Assembly (NCBI GenBank): GCA_035772735.1
Contig: JASDFA010000003.1
Span: 127,737,001-127,801,000 of the forward strand
Source: Datura wrightii
Taxonomy: Eukaryota > Streptophyta > Magnoliopsida > Solanales > Solanaceae
Reading direction: 5' to 3'
Length of the DNA stretch: 64,000 nucleotides
Shown here: positions 22,860-35,050 of the stretch, piece after piece
Layout of the letters: every line of letters starts with the position of its first letter
How positions within the stretch are numbered: position 1 is the stretch's first letter
Position numbers and translations under genes: made by a program
Notes under the pieces: model-generated
What the model was told of the DNA's origin: nothing
What the model saw: the letters and a program-made list of their open reading frames with translations, nothing else
The model's database searches: none

Positions 22860-23603
22860 TCAGCATGTACCAGGTGACAACCATCATGTCCGATCCCCCA
22901 ACCATATTCACATCCTCTATCAAGTCTGCGTCTGCCAACATGTTCGCGTTGGCCATGCTCGGCACCACCACCACGAGTAGGCGATACTTGAGCCCCCTAA
23001 TGGTAATCACTTGGTGGCGCACGCGTAAGCTGGGTCAAATGAAATTAAAGTCGTCCCACTCTCTTGTGCGACCAACGATGTATTGACTGCGATAGTACAA
23101 ATCTGTCGACAACAACCCTTGTATATCTATCCCCATTTGGTGAATAGTGATGTATGCCCCTTCGGTGCCGCATGCATTTCAAATATTAATTAGTAATTTT
23201 CCAGAAAATTTAAATACTAGGACTACCAAATAAAAATTGAGATTTATTAAAATTTCCAATGTGTCATGGTGCCTTGTATATAGGGCGTATCTTCGAGGAA
23301 CCCGATAAATGAGATTACCAATCAAGGTGTAGGTGATATGGCGATACCACGCCATATAGTTGTTATCAGTCATAACACCTACATGTGAAGCAACCTTTGG
23401 AATTATCTCAATCCTATCACCCAGATCTCAACCTGTCGCTCCATCTAATCCAAAAAAATTTGCATCAACTCTCGACTAGTCGTCCCTCTCATCATGCATG
23501 CTTAACCAGCCAGGACGATCAGGTATACGTTATGCATGTACAAACTTTCACAAGACATGGTAGGTCGCCTTCTTCTCCATAATATACAGACATATGAGAG
23601 GAA
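22860..23603 (-). pseudogene. Degraded coding remnant, possibly plant-mobile-domain type
   Basis: The minus strand reads short protein-like stretches in more than one frame, including YMAWYRHITYTLIGN (near 23310-23370) and WDDFNFI (near 23040). The D/N-Y-x-x-W-Y signature is reminiscent of the C-terminal part of plant-mobile-domain / long-form phosphatase-7-like proteins, many of which are transposon-derived. GC content is higher than in the surroundings, which supports former coding. Element A is inserted at its right edge, so any upstream part would lie after 42557. The identification is weak. Confidence 0.25.
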
Positions 23604-23608
23604 CCTCT
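23604..23608. repeat. Target site duplication CCTCT, left of element A
   Basis: Identical to 42553-42557. The two 5-bp copies bracket TG...CA ends exactly, as expected for LTR integration. Confidence 0.9.
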
Positions 23609-24552
23609 TGTAATAACCTAAATTTTCATTAAGGGTAATTTTGTAATTTAATCCTAAAATAAATAAAGGGACTAAGGATAATAAAAAAAGGGAATAAGCG
23701 GAAAAAATAAATAAATAAAAGGGTTAGTCAGGTTGGAAACCAGAAACAGAACGTGGAAAATAAAAGAAGAGAAGAAAAGAAAACGCAGTAAAAGAAAAGA
23801 GAAGAAAGGGAGAAAAAGAGAGGAAAAGAGAAGAGAAAAATAGGGATTTTCATCCCAAATCATCAAGGTAATGATCCTAATCTTTTTCTTGAGTTTATTA
23901 CATAGTTTTTAAAGAAAAATCAGGGTAGAAAAATGGGGAAATTTTGAATAATTAAGAAAGTTTAGCCCTAGGGTTCTTCAACCCAAATCATCAATTTGAA
24001 AGGGCAAACGTTATCAAAATTTGATTTTGATTAATGTTCTGTAATCTTTTCTTCGAAGAGAATCTGTTGGTGGTCATAGTTCAAATATTCTGTCTCGTTG
24101 AGCAGAGTTGACTTTTTCGGTCAAACCTTTGACCGTGAATTTGACTTTCGTTAAAAATTAAGAAGATGTCTAGCGAAGTATTTTTGGTCATTCTAACCCA
24201 TTTTTGTGTAGTTTGAGGTGATCCGGAGACCCGAGAGCATAGTTCTGAGTTATTAAAAGTGTGCTTGAGTTGTGAATTTGAGGTAAGTGAGACTTTAAGC
24301 TTTGAATGCTTGCTTTTTAAATCTGTTTTACAAATGTGCTTTGTCTGCCTAGTCCATGTGTTGGGACACGAGTGTGCTTGGCAGAATCGGTGGTCTTCGA
24401 GGCCAGCCGTGTATATCTTATATTTAAGCACACCAAAACTCTCTTTATTACAATTAATTTTTGGAGCGATACAACTGTGAGCCATGAGGTTGGAGCATTG
24501 GGTATGTTCCTAGATATCACTGGGCATTGTGTATGCTTCTTGACAGTATTGG
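23609..24552 (+). repeat. Element A 5' LTR, first part
   Basis: Matches 40849 onward. It is interrupted after ATTGG (24548-24552), which is duplicated at 35051-35055 on the far side of element C. The last bases lie in a 29-bp tandem repeat also seen in the 3' LTR. Confidence 0.9.
24108..24145 (+). promoter_or_regulatory. W-box cluster in the 5' LTR of element A
   Basis: Four TTGAC cores lie in 38 bases: 24108-24112, 24120-24124 (reverse strand), 24129-24133 and 24141-24145, each followed by C or T, as WRKY factors prefer. W-boxes in LTRs are known from stress-activated plant retrotransposons. The function here is inferred. Confidence 0.5.
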
Positions 24553-25621
24553 TGTCACACCCCACCTTGGGGGGTATGACTAGCACCTGGTGCCCTACTA
24601 GGACCTGAACTGCTAGACTACTGAGCCTAAGCACATCTGGTGCCTGGCTGGCTCTAACTCAGATTCAGGAAAACAACGAGCTATATAACGGCTGTAAATA
24701 CAGCCTCCGGCCGACTAGGCCTATAGCCACCTGTATGAAACTTCAGCTAACCAGAAACATACTTACAAGGGGGAAACCTATGCGGGCCGACAAGGCCACC
24801 ATGCTGCCTAGTTATCTATAACTCAATAATAAAATGCTGAATAACTACGTGACCGGCAAGGTCACCAATACTATCAAACTAAGGCCTCACACGGCCAACA
24901 TAAACTGAAATGCTAAACAGCTATAACAAACTGCACGGCCCCACACGACCGGCTCAACTGACCACAGGAAAATATATACAGACTGCAAGCCTCTAGGAAT
25001 ACTGATAAGATGGTCGGGACAGGGCCCCGACCTACCCGTACTGTACAACAAAAGAGAAATGATATAAACCTCTGAAATATCAAGCTCCGGATGACAAGAG
25101 CTGATGACTCTGCGCTGGCTAGGATCACGAGGGATCGCCTCCTCGTCTATGAGTACCTGCAGGCAAGTAATGCAGTGCCCCACTGGGCGTCAGTACCACC
25201 GGCACCAAGTATGCAAAACATCTGCAAAAATACAACTGAATACAGATAACATAACTAACAAGTCTGTGAGCAGAAGATAACCGAATCTGAAGAGCTGATA
25301 GGAACTAGATCAAACCTTTCTGCACTGATAAGCAAGAGCGTGTCTGTGGTCACGGCGGCCTGCTGTCTATTAACTAATATATATATATAAAGCACATAAA
25401 TACATATACATTTAGCAAGCAAGAGCCAATACCAACCCCCATAAGCCGGATGGCGTCAAGCAAACAAACAATCTATATACCCCTACCCGGGTCAAAACCA
25501 ATCAAAAATAAGTTACTCCACTCATCTGCTCACTCGGAGCTTCTCTACCGGCCCCCTGGGTCTCTGGCTCGGGCCATAGCCTCCGATATAAGCAACCGTG
25601 TCTGGGTCCGGAGGACTCCTG

Positions 25622-25795
25622 TGTAGACAGTAACAGATAGGGTCTGGATCCTCGAACACAAATTCAACGGGTCTATCTAAAACTGGAGCTACACCTATAA
25701 TAACTAAATGTACAGACAGTAACAGATAGGGTCTGGTTCCCTGGACACAAAACTCAACAGGGCTATATGAAACCGGAGCTGCACCTGTAATGCTG
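25622..25795 (-). repeat. Tandem duplication (about 87 bp x 2) inside the LTR of C
   Basis: Two copies of a unit containing 'gacagtaacagatagggtct' and 'ctggagct' or 'ccggagct' lie side by side. The same pair occurs in the other LTR at about 33502-33670, so it predates insertion. Confidence 0.75.
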
Positions 25796-26937
25796 ATCAG
25801 ACTGCTATGGAGAAAGCTTCATCCCATCTTCGCCCAAGCTGGGGACAACATGCCACCCCTCGGAGTGACGTAAAACCCACCCGCTCAGTGGGCGACACGA
25901 TTACCAACCCAGGGGCGGCGAGGACGCTCAATAAGGGGCCCGCATGCCACAACAAATCTCAACAAACAAATAACACATATAAATAGCAAGCATGTATAAC
26001 TGAAAAAGACTATCTGAAATCTGATTTCTTATTCTGATCTGTTTCTGTACTAAACTGATTCTTTACTGATTATACTGATTCTGAGATCTTTCTTTAACTG
26101 TTGGCTAATCTGTAGCCAGGGTAATATCTGTCTGAATGGCTAATCTGTAGCCAATAAAACTGTCTGTCTATCTGATTTTACTTTACTAACTTTATTCTGA
26201 AAATCTGTCTCTTTTTATTCTACAACATGCTTGCTAATCATACAATAAGATATACTGAATCTGGAATGCTAACTCGCCCTTTGGCGCATGCTTTACTAAC
26301 TTTCAAACTGAATACAATATGGCAACACAACTCAGAATCTATTAGAACTTACCTAATTCTCAACATTCAACTCCGAGAGTTTCAAATACGGAGTTTACTA
26401 TGATTTACCAAGCTAAGACTTACTAACTTGCCGAAGAACAACTTCACATACCTTAACCTCAGGTTATCCGACTGTCGGACGAGGCTCGGTCAGTACTCCA
26501 GCTATTTCTCCCAACTGCATTCATATATACGTCAATTAGTACTAAATACAACACTATTCTGAAAGAAAACATCACTTTCGATATAATTATAGCCTAAACT
26601 TAGGCTTATCGAAAGACGGTCGAAAACTTTCCATTTTTCAAAAGTCCAGAAGGGAGAAGTATTCACTTTACGGCTAGGAGCACATAGACACTAGTTTGGA
26701 GCAATTCCACTTACCTTAGCCCGGTAGCACGATGATTTGTCGGCCGAATTTCGTGAAACTAAATCCGTAGGAATGCTCCCTACTGCTAAATACTTCGGTA
26801 TCTGGAGTTAATTTAGATTTGGACTATGTTTGGCAGCGTAATCGAACGATAATATCTTCACCCTCTTCGTCTCTCTCTGTTTGCTGCGAACTCTCTGGAA
26901 ATTATAATGATTTTAATGAAAATAAACTGAAGTGGGG

Positions 26938-26946
26938 CTTTATATA
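26938..26946 (-). promoter_or_regulatory. LTR TATA box of element C (left LTR)
   Basis: The minus strand reads TATATAAAG, a strong plant TATA box, with GC-rich palindromic sequence immediately upstream. The equivalent in the right LTR is 34815-34823. Transcription would start near 26905 (left) or 34785 (right). Confidence 0.6.
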
Positions 26947-26949
26947 CTT

Positions 26950-27052
26950 GGGCCTGGACAGGCCCAACGTGTCACGGAGCCAACGCGGAGGCTCCACCTC
27001 CGTGACACATTGCCATCGCGGAGGGGTTCTGCCCCGGCTCCTTCTGCGATGG
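26950..27052 (-). promoter_or_regulatory. Palindrome cluster upstream of the LTR TATA box (left copy)
   Basis: Three inverted repeats lie in about 100 bases: GGGCCTG/CAGGCCC (26950-26965), GTGTCACGGAG/CTCCGTGACAC (26969-26979 with 26998-27008) and CCATCGC/GCGATGG (27013-27019 with 27046-27052). The left arm of the second also contains an ABRE-type ACGTGTC. Confidence 0.7.
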
Positions 27053-27173
27053 TTCGACAGGCTACTCGTCCGATCCTTTCCCGGGCCTTTCTCTAGCACG
27101 TATGACTTTCAAATATGCTTAACCAACGCGCGAATAGGCCATCTAGGTGTCGGGAATCTTACGGGGTATAACA

Positions 27174-27187
27174 TTCTCCCCCCCTTA
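27174..27187 (-). other. Polypurine tract of element C
   Basis: The minus strand reads a purine run of A and G (AAGGGGGGGAGAA) directly before the 3' LTR, where plus-strand DNA synthesis is primed. Just beyond it is the inverted motif ACATTCG-TCCT-CGAATGT (27191-27208), shared by Tekay-like elements. Confidence 0.8.
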
Positions 27188-27434
27188 AGAACATTCGTCC
27201 TCGAATGTAAACTTCTATCTAGAGGACTTCTCAACTTGTTTCTAAAAAAATTCGGCAGAGTTTCCCCTGTAATATGGACTATCCCGAAGACCTAAAATGC
27301 ATAAAAGTCCAATACAGGTACTGCACACAATACTTTAAGATTCACTTGATAGTTAAACATCAATCTTTCTCATTTATACATACACAACCACAAGGTATTG
27401 GATAAGTAATAATACGGACATACATGTCGCCTGA

Positions 27435-30400
27435 CTAGGCCTGGAATAAGTGAGGATATCTAATCTTCATATCTTCCTCAGCCTCCCACGTCATCTCCTC
27501 TCGGTTCCTGTTACGCCAAAATACCTTGATAGACGCAATATCTTTAGTTCTCAATCTACGAATCTATCTGTCTAAGATGGCTACTGGAACCTCTTCATAG
27601 GCCAGCTCCTCCGTAACCTAGATATCCTGGACTGGGACTGCTCTGGGTGGGTTTCCTATGCATTTCCTCAGCATAGATACATGGAAGACCGGATGAACGG
27701 ATTCCAATTCTGGAGGCAAGTTTAACTCATATGCCACTTGGCCTATTCTTCGACGAATCTGATAAGGCCCAACAAACCTCGGACTGAGCTTACCTTTCTT
27801 GTTGAATCTCATCACCCCTTTCATTGGGGATACTTTCAAAAATACCCAGTCATTTACATCAAACTCCAGGTCTCTGCGCCGCACATCAGCATATGATTTC
27901 TGGCATCTCTGTGCAGTCAGTAGGCATTCTCTGATAAGCTTTACCTTCTCCTCTGACTGTTGAATCATGTCTGGCCCAATCAAATCCGATTCCCCTATTT
28001 CAAACCAGCCAACCGGCGATCTGCACTTCCGCCCATATAATGCCTCGAAGGGCGCCATCTGAATAGCTGAGTGATAGCTATTATTATAAGCAAACTCGAT
28101 TAACGACAAATGCTCTTCCCAGCTACCTCCAAAATCTAGCACACACACTCGTAGCATGTCCTCGAGCGTCTGAATAGTGCGCTCAGCCTGTCCATCTGTC
28201 TGAGGGTGGAATGTGGTGCTCAAATTAATCTGCGTTCCCAGACCTCTCTGAAACGACTGCCAAAATCTAGCCGTAAACTGTGCTCCTCTGTCCGAAATAG
28301 TGGATACTGGTACTCCGTGCAATTTGACTATTTCTCGGATATACAACTCCGCATAATCTTCAGCCGAGAAGGTAGTTCTTACTGGCAGGAAATGAGCTGA
28401 TTTTGTCAATCTGTCAACTATCACCCATATAGAATCATGTCTGTGTCTAGTACAGGGTAATCCTACCACAAAATCCATATTTACTGCTTCCCATTTCCAG
28501 AGAGGCACAGCTATGTCCTGAGTTAACCCGCCTGGTTTCTGATGTTCTGCTTTCACCTGTTGGCAGTTAGGACACTGGGCTACAAATTCAGCAATTTCTC
28601 TTTTCATACCTGGCCACCAGTAGTTTTCCTTGATATCATGGTACATTTTTGTCGCACCAGGGTGAAGAGAATAACGGGCACAATGTACCTCGTTCATGAT
28701 CTGCTGGCGGAGGCTTGAAACATCTGGAACACACAGACGGTCTTTACAGCGTAGCACCCCATCCTCAGTTATCTGAAAATCTGGCGCTTTACCCTGCTGG
28801 ATTCTATCTTTGAGCTGGATCAGGTCAGGATCCTCATATTGCCGTTCTTTCACTTCCACAACTAATGATGACACAACGGTGTTCTGAATTACCGCCCTAC
28901 CACCCTCTGTTTTTGCTACACGAACGGCTAGGCTAGCTAACTGATGTATCTCCCTAACCATTTCCCACTGCTCAGGCTGCAAATACGCCAAACTCCCCAT
29001 GGACTTACGATTGAGAGCATCCGCTACAACATTGGCTTTTCCCAGGTGGTACAGAATAGTCACGTCATAATCCTTTAACAGCTCCAACCAGCGACGTCGC
29101 CGCAGATTCAACTCCCTTTGAGTGAAGATATACTGTAGGCTCTTGTGATCTGTAAAAATATCAACATGGATGCCATACAGGTAATGTCTCCACATTTTCA
29201 AGGCGTGGATCACTGCGGCTAACTCCAGGTCGTGGGTAGGGTAATTCTTTTCGTGTTTCCTCAGCTGTCTGGAAGCATGTGCAATCACTTTACCATGCTG
29301 CATCAACACACAACCTAACCCGACGCCTGATGCGTCGCAATACACTGAATAACCTTCTGTACCTTCCGGCAATGCTAACACTGGGGCGGAGGTTAATCTG
29401 TCTTTCAGTTCCTGGAAGCTTTACTCGCATGCCTCTGTCCACCGAAACTTTGCTGCTTTCTGCGTCAGTTTAGTCAGAGGTGCCGCTATGGTAGAGAACC
29501 CTTCAACAAACCTCCTGTAATAACCTGCTAATCCCAGAAAACTACGGACCTCAGTCGGAGTGGTAGGCCTAGGCCATGATTTGACTGCTTCTATTTTCTG
29601 CTTGTCAACCTGTATACCAACATCCGACACAATATGCCCTAGAAAGGCTACTGAGTTAAGCCATAATTCACACTTGGAAAACTTAGCATATAATTGGCGG
29701 TCCCTGAGGATCTGGAGTACTGTCCGTAAATGAATCCGATGATTTGCTTCAGAGCGAGAATACACCAGAATATCATCAATAAACACTATCACGAACAGGT
29801 CCAAGTATGGTCTGAAAATACTATTCATCAGGTCCATAAATACTGCTGGGGCATTCGTCAACCCGAAGGACATAACTAGAAATTCAAAGTGTCCATATCG
29901 GGTCCTGAATGCCGTTTTAGGAATATCTCTTTCACGTACCCGAACCTGATGATATCCGGACCGCAAGTCAATCTTAGAGAAGTATCTGGCTCCCTGTAAC
30001 TGATCAAATAGGTCATCTATTCTAGGGAGCGGGTATTTGTTCTTCACTGTAACTTTATTCAACTGCCGATAATCTATTCACATATGGAGTGAGCCATCTT
30101 TCTTTTTCACAAATAACACTGGCGCACCCCATGGTGAAGTACTCGGCCTGATGAAACCTTTATCTAGCAAATCTTTCAACTGCTCCTTCAACTCTCTGAG
30201 CTCTGCAGGAGCCATACGATAGGGAGGAATTGATATAGGTTGAGTGCCTGGTAATAAATCAATAGCGAAATCTATTTCCCTTTCTGGGGGAATACCAGGT
30301 AACTCATCTGGAAACACGTCAGGGAACTCGTTCACCACCGAGACAGACTGGAGTGTCGGAGATTCCGCCCGAACATCCTGAACTCTGACTAGGTGGTAAA

Positions 30401-32217
30401 TACATCCCTTAGTTATCAATTTCCTCGCCTGAAGGTAGGAAATAACCTTTTGGCGTAGCTGTGCTGCCTTTCCACTCTTGCTCTGCTTCTCCCGGAAAGT
30501 GGAATCGGACTGTTTTGGTCCAACATTCAACATTGGCGTAGCATGGCACTAGCCAATCCATACCCATTATGGCATCGAAGTCTATCATTTCTAGCTCTAC
30601 CAGATCTACTATAGTCTGGCGGTCAACAACCTCTACTGTACACCCTCGGTAAATTCTGCTAGCTACAATAGAGTCACCGACGGGCGTGGATACTGAAAAG
30701 GGCTGCTGCAATAATTCTGGTGCAATATTGAACTTTCGTGCCACAAATGGGGTAATATATGACAGAGTGGATCCTGGATCAATCAATACGTAAGCAGGGC
30801 ATGAACAGATAGTCATCATACCTGTCACTACATCTGGAGACGCCTCTGAATCCTGTCTCCCTGGTAATGCATAAGTACGGCTTGAGCCCGTACCTGAACT
30901 GGAAGCTCCTGATATACCTCGGCCTCTGCCTACTAAACCTGAAGGCCCATGCCCCGCTGAGGCTGCTGGGGCTCGTGGCCCTGTGGATCCCATGTCCTGA
31001 CTGTCTCTACTCCCCTGACCTCTGGTCGGACAATCTCTCATCCGATGCCCCTCCTGTCCGCAAATATAACACCCAGTGAAACCATATCTACAAGCTCCGG
31101 AGTGTGGTCGATTACAATAGGGACAGGGTGAGGGTGCAAATCTGCTCTGCTCTCCCCTTCTCAGCTGCGGGGAATCTACTGTTCTGGGACTGCCACTAGG
31201 CTCTGACTACCCTCGTCGAGCAGATCTACCTCGCTGCTGCTGCTGTGGTGGAGGTGGGGGTCTAGGGGGCCTGTTTGATAGTCGTGGCCTGGGTCCCCTC
31301 TAAACTTCCCTTTGCATCTCGTCCGATCTGTCTCTGCGGTGCTGTTCCTGACTGGTCTATCTACTATTCTGTTGCCGCTGTCTAAGACCCTCAATAGTCT
31401 GAGCAAAGTCCTGTACTCGGGCGATATCCATATCCTCTCATAATGTAGCCGTCATACATGCCTCTGTATATTCCGGGTTCAGACCCATAATAAATCTGTG
31501 AACTTTAGCTGGCATAGTATCAACAAATGCTGGAGCATAACGGGCTAAGGAGTCAAACTATAAAGCATACTCGCGTACGCTCCTCGCCCCCTACTCCAAA
31601 TGCAAAAACTGATCCATCCGGGCCTGCCGGATCTCTCGTGGCAAGTAATGGTCCAGGAAGGCCTCCGAGAAGCTAGTCCAGGTCGGAGGGGTAACATTTC
31701 TCCCTCGGGACCTTTCCCAACTCTCATACCATAACACTGCTATGTCCCATAACCGGAACACTGCCAACTCAACAGACTCTGAAGGGGTCACATGCATAAC
31801 CCAAAAAATTCTCTGCATCTGATCTAAAAAGTCCTGAGGGTCCTCTGCCTGATCTGACCCAGTGAACTGTGGAGGACCTAGTGCCAAAAATTCCCTGACC
31901 CTGGAACTACCTGACCCACCTGAAGACTCTGCTGCTACAGGTGGCACTGGCTGGCGCTGTGTGGCCATCATTTGTGCCAACATAACTACAGCGCTACGAA
32001 CCTCCTGATCTGATGGCGAAAGCACAGGAGCTATCGGGGGCGATGTAGTGCCCAACGGCTCCTGATGTGAGGGGGACTGTTGAGAGGGCTGTGATGAAGC
32101 CTCTATATCGCCCTCAGATCGGGCTGACTCTGACTGAAGCTGAGGCATCCTGCTGGTGCCTTCTCCTGCTGTTGTGTCTAATCTCCTGCCTGTGGAAGGG
32201 TGTCGCTGATCTGCCAT
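27435..32217 (-). pseudogene. Element C gag-pol, with stops and a frameshift
   Basis: Start ATG at 32217 (MADQRHPSTGRRLD). Order on the minus strand: Gag (32217 to about 31200), CCHC knuckle (about 31030-31070), retropepsin-like IDPGSTLSYIT (about 30770), RT with FGLTNAPAVFMDLMN and FIDDILVYS (about 29770-29870), RNase H (about 29360-29000), integrase with zinc finger CPNCQQVK and PFEALYGRKCRSPVGW (about 28680-27990), and a chromodomain ending at a stop at 27435-27437. Breaks: stops at 31591, 31556, 30078, 29421, 27618 and 27564 among others, and a region near 30440-30450 that is 5 bp shorter than in D and shifts the frame. Several stops are TAG where D has CAG. It is not translatable as a whole. 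Confidence 0.9.
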
Positions 32218-32416
32218 TCTTATCTGTAGACAAAGGATATGATAAGTTTTAGGAACTTGACCCTATACTGTACTATGCTATGGCACGACTGAGTATGAAA
32301 GAAGAGTAACCATCCTATCATGCCTCGCAGCCTCCTTCCTATAGTATGTGGTGCACAACACATCCATAGTCAAGACTCTACTTAGCATGGCTTGCAGACT
32401 CTCTGGGACGCGACCT

Positions 32417-32428
32417 GCTCTGATACCA
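32417..32428 (-). other. Primer binding site of element C (initiator tRNA-Met)
   Basis: The minus strand reads TGGTATCAGAGC, a perfect match to the 3' end complement of plant initiator tRNA-Met, four bases inside the 5' LTR. Confidence 0.9.
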
Positions 32429-32432
32429 AGTT

Positions 32433-35050
32433 TGTCACACCCTGCCTTGGGGGGTATGACTGGCACCTGGTGCCCTACTAGGACCTGAACTGCTAGACTA
32501 CTGAGCCTAAGCACATCTGGTGCCTGGCTGACTCTAACTCAGATTCAGGGAAACAACGGGCTATATAACGGCTGTAAATACAGCCTCCGGCCGACTAGGC
32601 CTATAGCCACCTGTATGAAAATTCAGCTAACCAGAAACATACTTACAAGGGGGAAACCTATACGGGCCGACAAGACCACCATGCTGCCTAGTTATCTATA
32701 ACTCAACAATAAAATGCTGAATAACTACGTGACTGGCAAGGTCACCACTACTATCAAACTAAGGCCTCACACGGCCAACATAAATTGAAATGCTAAACAG
32801 CTATAACAAACTGCACAGCCCCACACGACCGACTCAACTGACCACAGAAAAATATATACAGACTGCAAGCCTCTAGGAATACTGAAAAGATGGTCAGAAT
32901 AGGGCCCCGACCTACCCGTACTGTACAACAAAAGAGAAATGATATAAACCACTGAAATATCAAGCTCCGGATGACAAGAGCTGATGACTCTGCGCTGGTT
33001 AGGATCACGAGGGATCCCCTCCTCGTCTATGAGTACCTGCAGGCAAGTAATGCAGCGCCCCACTGGGCGTCAGTACCACTGGCACCGAGTATGCAAAGCA
33101 TCTGCAAAAATACAATTGAATACAGATAACATAACTAACAAGTATGTGAGCAGAAGATAACCGAATCTGAAGAGCTGATAGGAACTAGATCAAACCTTTC
33201 TGCACTGATAAGCAGGAGCGTGTCTGTGGTCACGGCAGCCTGCGGTCTATTAACTAATATATATATAAAGCACATAAATACATATACATTTAGCAAACAA
33301 GAGCCAATACCAACCCCCATAAGCTGGATGGCGCCAAGCAAGCAAACAATCTATATACCCCTACCCGGGTCAAAACCAACCAAAAATAAGTCACTCCACT
33401 CATCTGCTCACTCGGAGCTCCTCTACCGGCCCCCTGGGTCTCCGGCTCGGGCCATAGCCTCCGATATAAGCAACCGTGTCTGAGTCCGGAGGACTCTTGT
33501 GTAGACAGTAACAGATAGGGTCTGGATCCCCGAACACAAATTCAATGGGGCTATCTGAAACCGGAGCTACATCTATAATAACTGAATGTACAGACAGTAA
33601 CAGATAGGGTCTGGTTCCCTGGACACAAAACTCAATAGGGCTATCTGAAACCGGAGCTGCAGCTGTAATGCTGATCAGACTGCTATGGGGAAAGCTTCAT
33701 CCCATCTTCGCCCAAGCTGGGGACGACATGCCACCCCTCGGAGTGACGTAAAACCAACCCGCTCAGTGGGCGACACAATTACCAACCCAGAGGTGGCGAG
33801 GACGCTCAATAAGGGGCCCGCACACCATAACAAGTCTCAACAAACAAATAACACATATAAATAGCAAGCATGTATAACTGAAAAAGACTATCTGAAATCT
33901 GATTTCTTATTCTGATCTGTTTCTGTACTAAACTGATTCTGTACTGATTATACTGATTCTGAGATCTTTCTTTAACTGTTGGCTAATCTGTAGCCAGGGT
34001 ACTATCTATCTGAATGGCTAATCTGCAGCCAATAAAACTGTCTGTCTATCTGATTTTACTTTACTAACTTTATTCTGAAAATCTGTCTCTTTTTATTCTA
34101 CAACATGCTTGCTAATCATATAATAAGATATGCTGAATCTGGAATGCTAACTTGCCCTTTGGCGCATGCTTTACTAACTTTCGGACTGAATACAATACGG
34201 CAACACAACTCAAAATCTATTAGACTTACCTAATTCTCAACATTCAACTCCGAGAGTTTCAAATACGGAGTTTACTATGATTTACCAAGCTAAGACTTAC
34301 TAACTTGCCGAAGAACAACTTCACATACCTTAACCTCAAGTTATCCGACTGTCGGACGAGGCTCGGTCAGTACTCCAGCTATTTCTGCCAACTGCATTCA
34401 TATATACGTCAATTAGTACTAAATACAACACTATTCTGAAAGAAAACATCACTTTTGATATAATTATAGCTTAAACTTAGGCTTATTGAAAGACGGTCGA
34501 AAACTTGCTATTTTTCAGAAGTCCAGAAGGGAGAAGTATTCACTTTACGGCTAGGAGCACATAGACACTAGTTTGGAGCAATTCCACTTACCTTAGCCCG
34601 GTAGCACGACGATTTGTTAGCCGAATTTCGCGAAACTAAATCCGTAGGAATGCTCCCTGCTGCTAAATACTTTGGTATCTGGAGTTAATTTAGATTTGGA
34701 CTACGTTTGGCAGCATAATCGAACGATAATATCTTCACCCTCTTCGTCTCTCTCTGTTTGCTGCGAACTCTCTGGAAATTATAATGATTTTAATGAAAAT
34801 AAACCGAAGTGGGGCTTTATATACTTGGGCATGGACAGGCCCAACGTGTCACGGAGCCAACGCGGAGGCTCCACCTCCGTGACACGTTGCCATCGCGGAG
34901 GGGCTCTGCCCCGGCTCCTTCCGCGATGGTTCAACAGGCTACTCGTCTGATCCTTTCCTGGGCCTTTCCCTAGCATGTATGGCTTTCAAATATGCTTCAC
35001 CAACGCGCGAATAGGCCATCTAGGTGCCGGAAATCTTACGGGGTATAACA
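32433..35050 (-). repeat. Element C 5' LTR (right copy)
   Basis: 2618 bp, partner of 24553-27173. Here the promoter palindromes are more perfect: a 14-bp AACGTGTCACGGAG arm at 34843-34856 pairs with 34875-34888, and CCATCGCGGA (34890-34899) pairs with 34920-34929. Confidence 0.93.
34843..34929 (-). promoter_or_regulatory. Palindrome cluster with ABREs (right LTR of C)
   Basis: Perfect inverted repeats of 14 bp and 10 bp lie just upstream of the TATATAAAG box (34815-34823 on the minus strand). ACGTGTC occurs in both arms of the larger palindrome, matching the ABRE consensus recognised by ABA-response bZIP factors. Confidence 0.6.

Larger units (their letters stand above)
24553..27173 (-). repeat. 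Element C 3' LTR (left copy)
   Basis: 2621 bp, matching 32433-35050 along its whole length. It contains the LTR promoter described separately (26938-27052) and a tandem duplication at 25622-25795. Confidence 0.93.
24553..35050 (-). mobile_element. Element C: full-length minus-strand gypsy chromovirus nested in A
   Basis: LTRs 24553-27173 and 32433-35050 (start TGTCACACC, end GGGGTATAACA) bracket gag-pol read on the minus strand. The primer site, polypurine tract and perfect target duplication ATTGG (24548-24552 and 35051-35055) are all present. It sits in the 5' LTR of A, so it is younger. About 7 mismatches are seen in the first ~205 LTR positions, mostly transitions. The related element D shares organisation and LTR start. 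Confidence 0.95.

Noticed and set aside
24081..24634. Overlapping small frames on both strands near 24.1-24.6 kb
   Set aside because: They lie in the LTR of element A and across the junction with element C. Repeat sequence, not genes.
24887..25183. 98-codon minus-strand frame, repeated at 32767-33063
   Set aside because: Present twice because it lies in both LTRs of element C. Its recurrence reflects LTR duplication, not a conserved protein.
26819..27295. 158-codon + strand frame
   Set aside because: It crosses the LTR promoter and LTR end of element C on the antisense strand. No domain; a chance frame.
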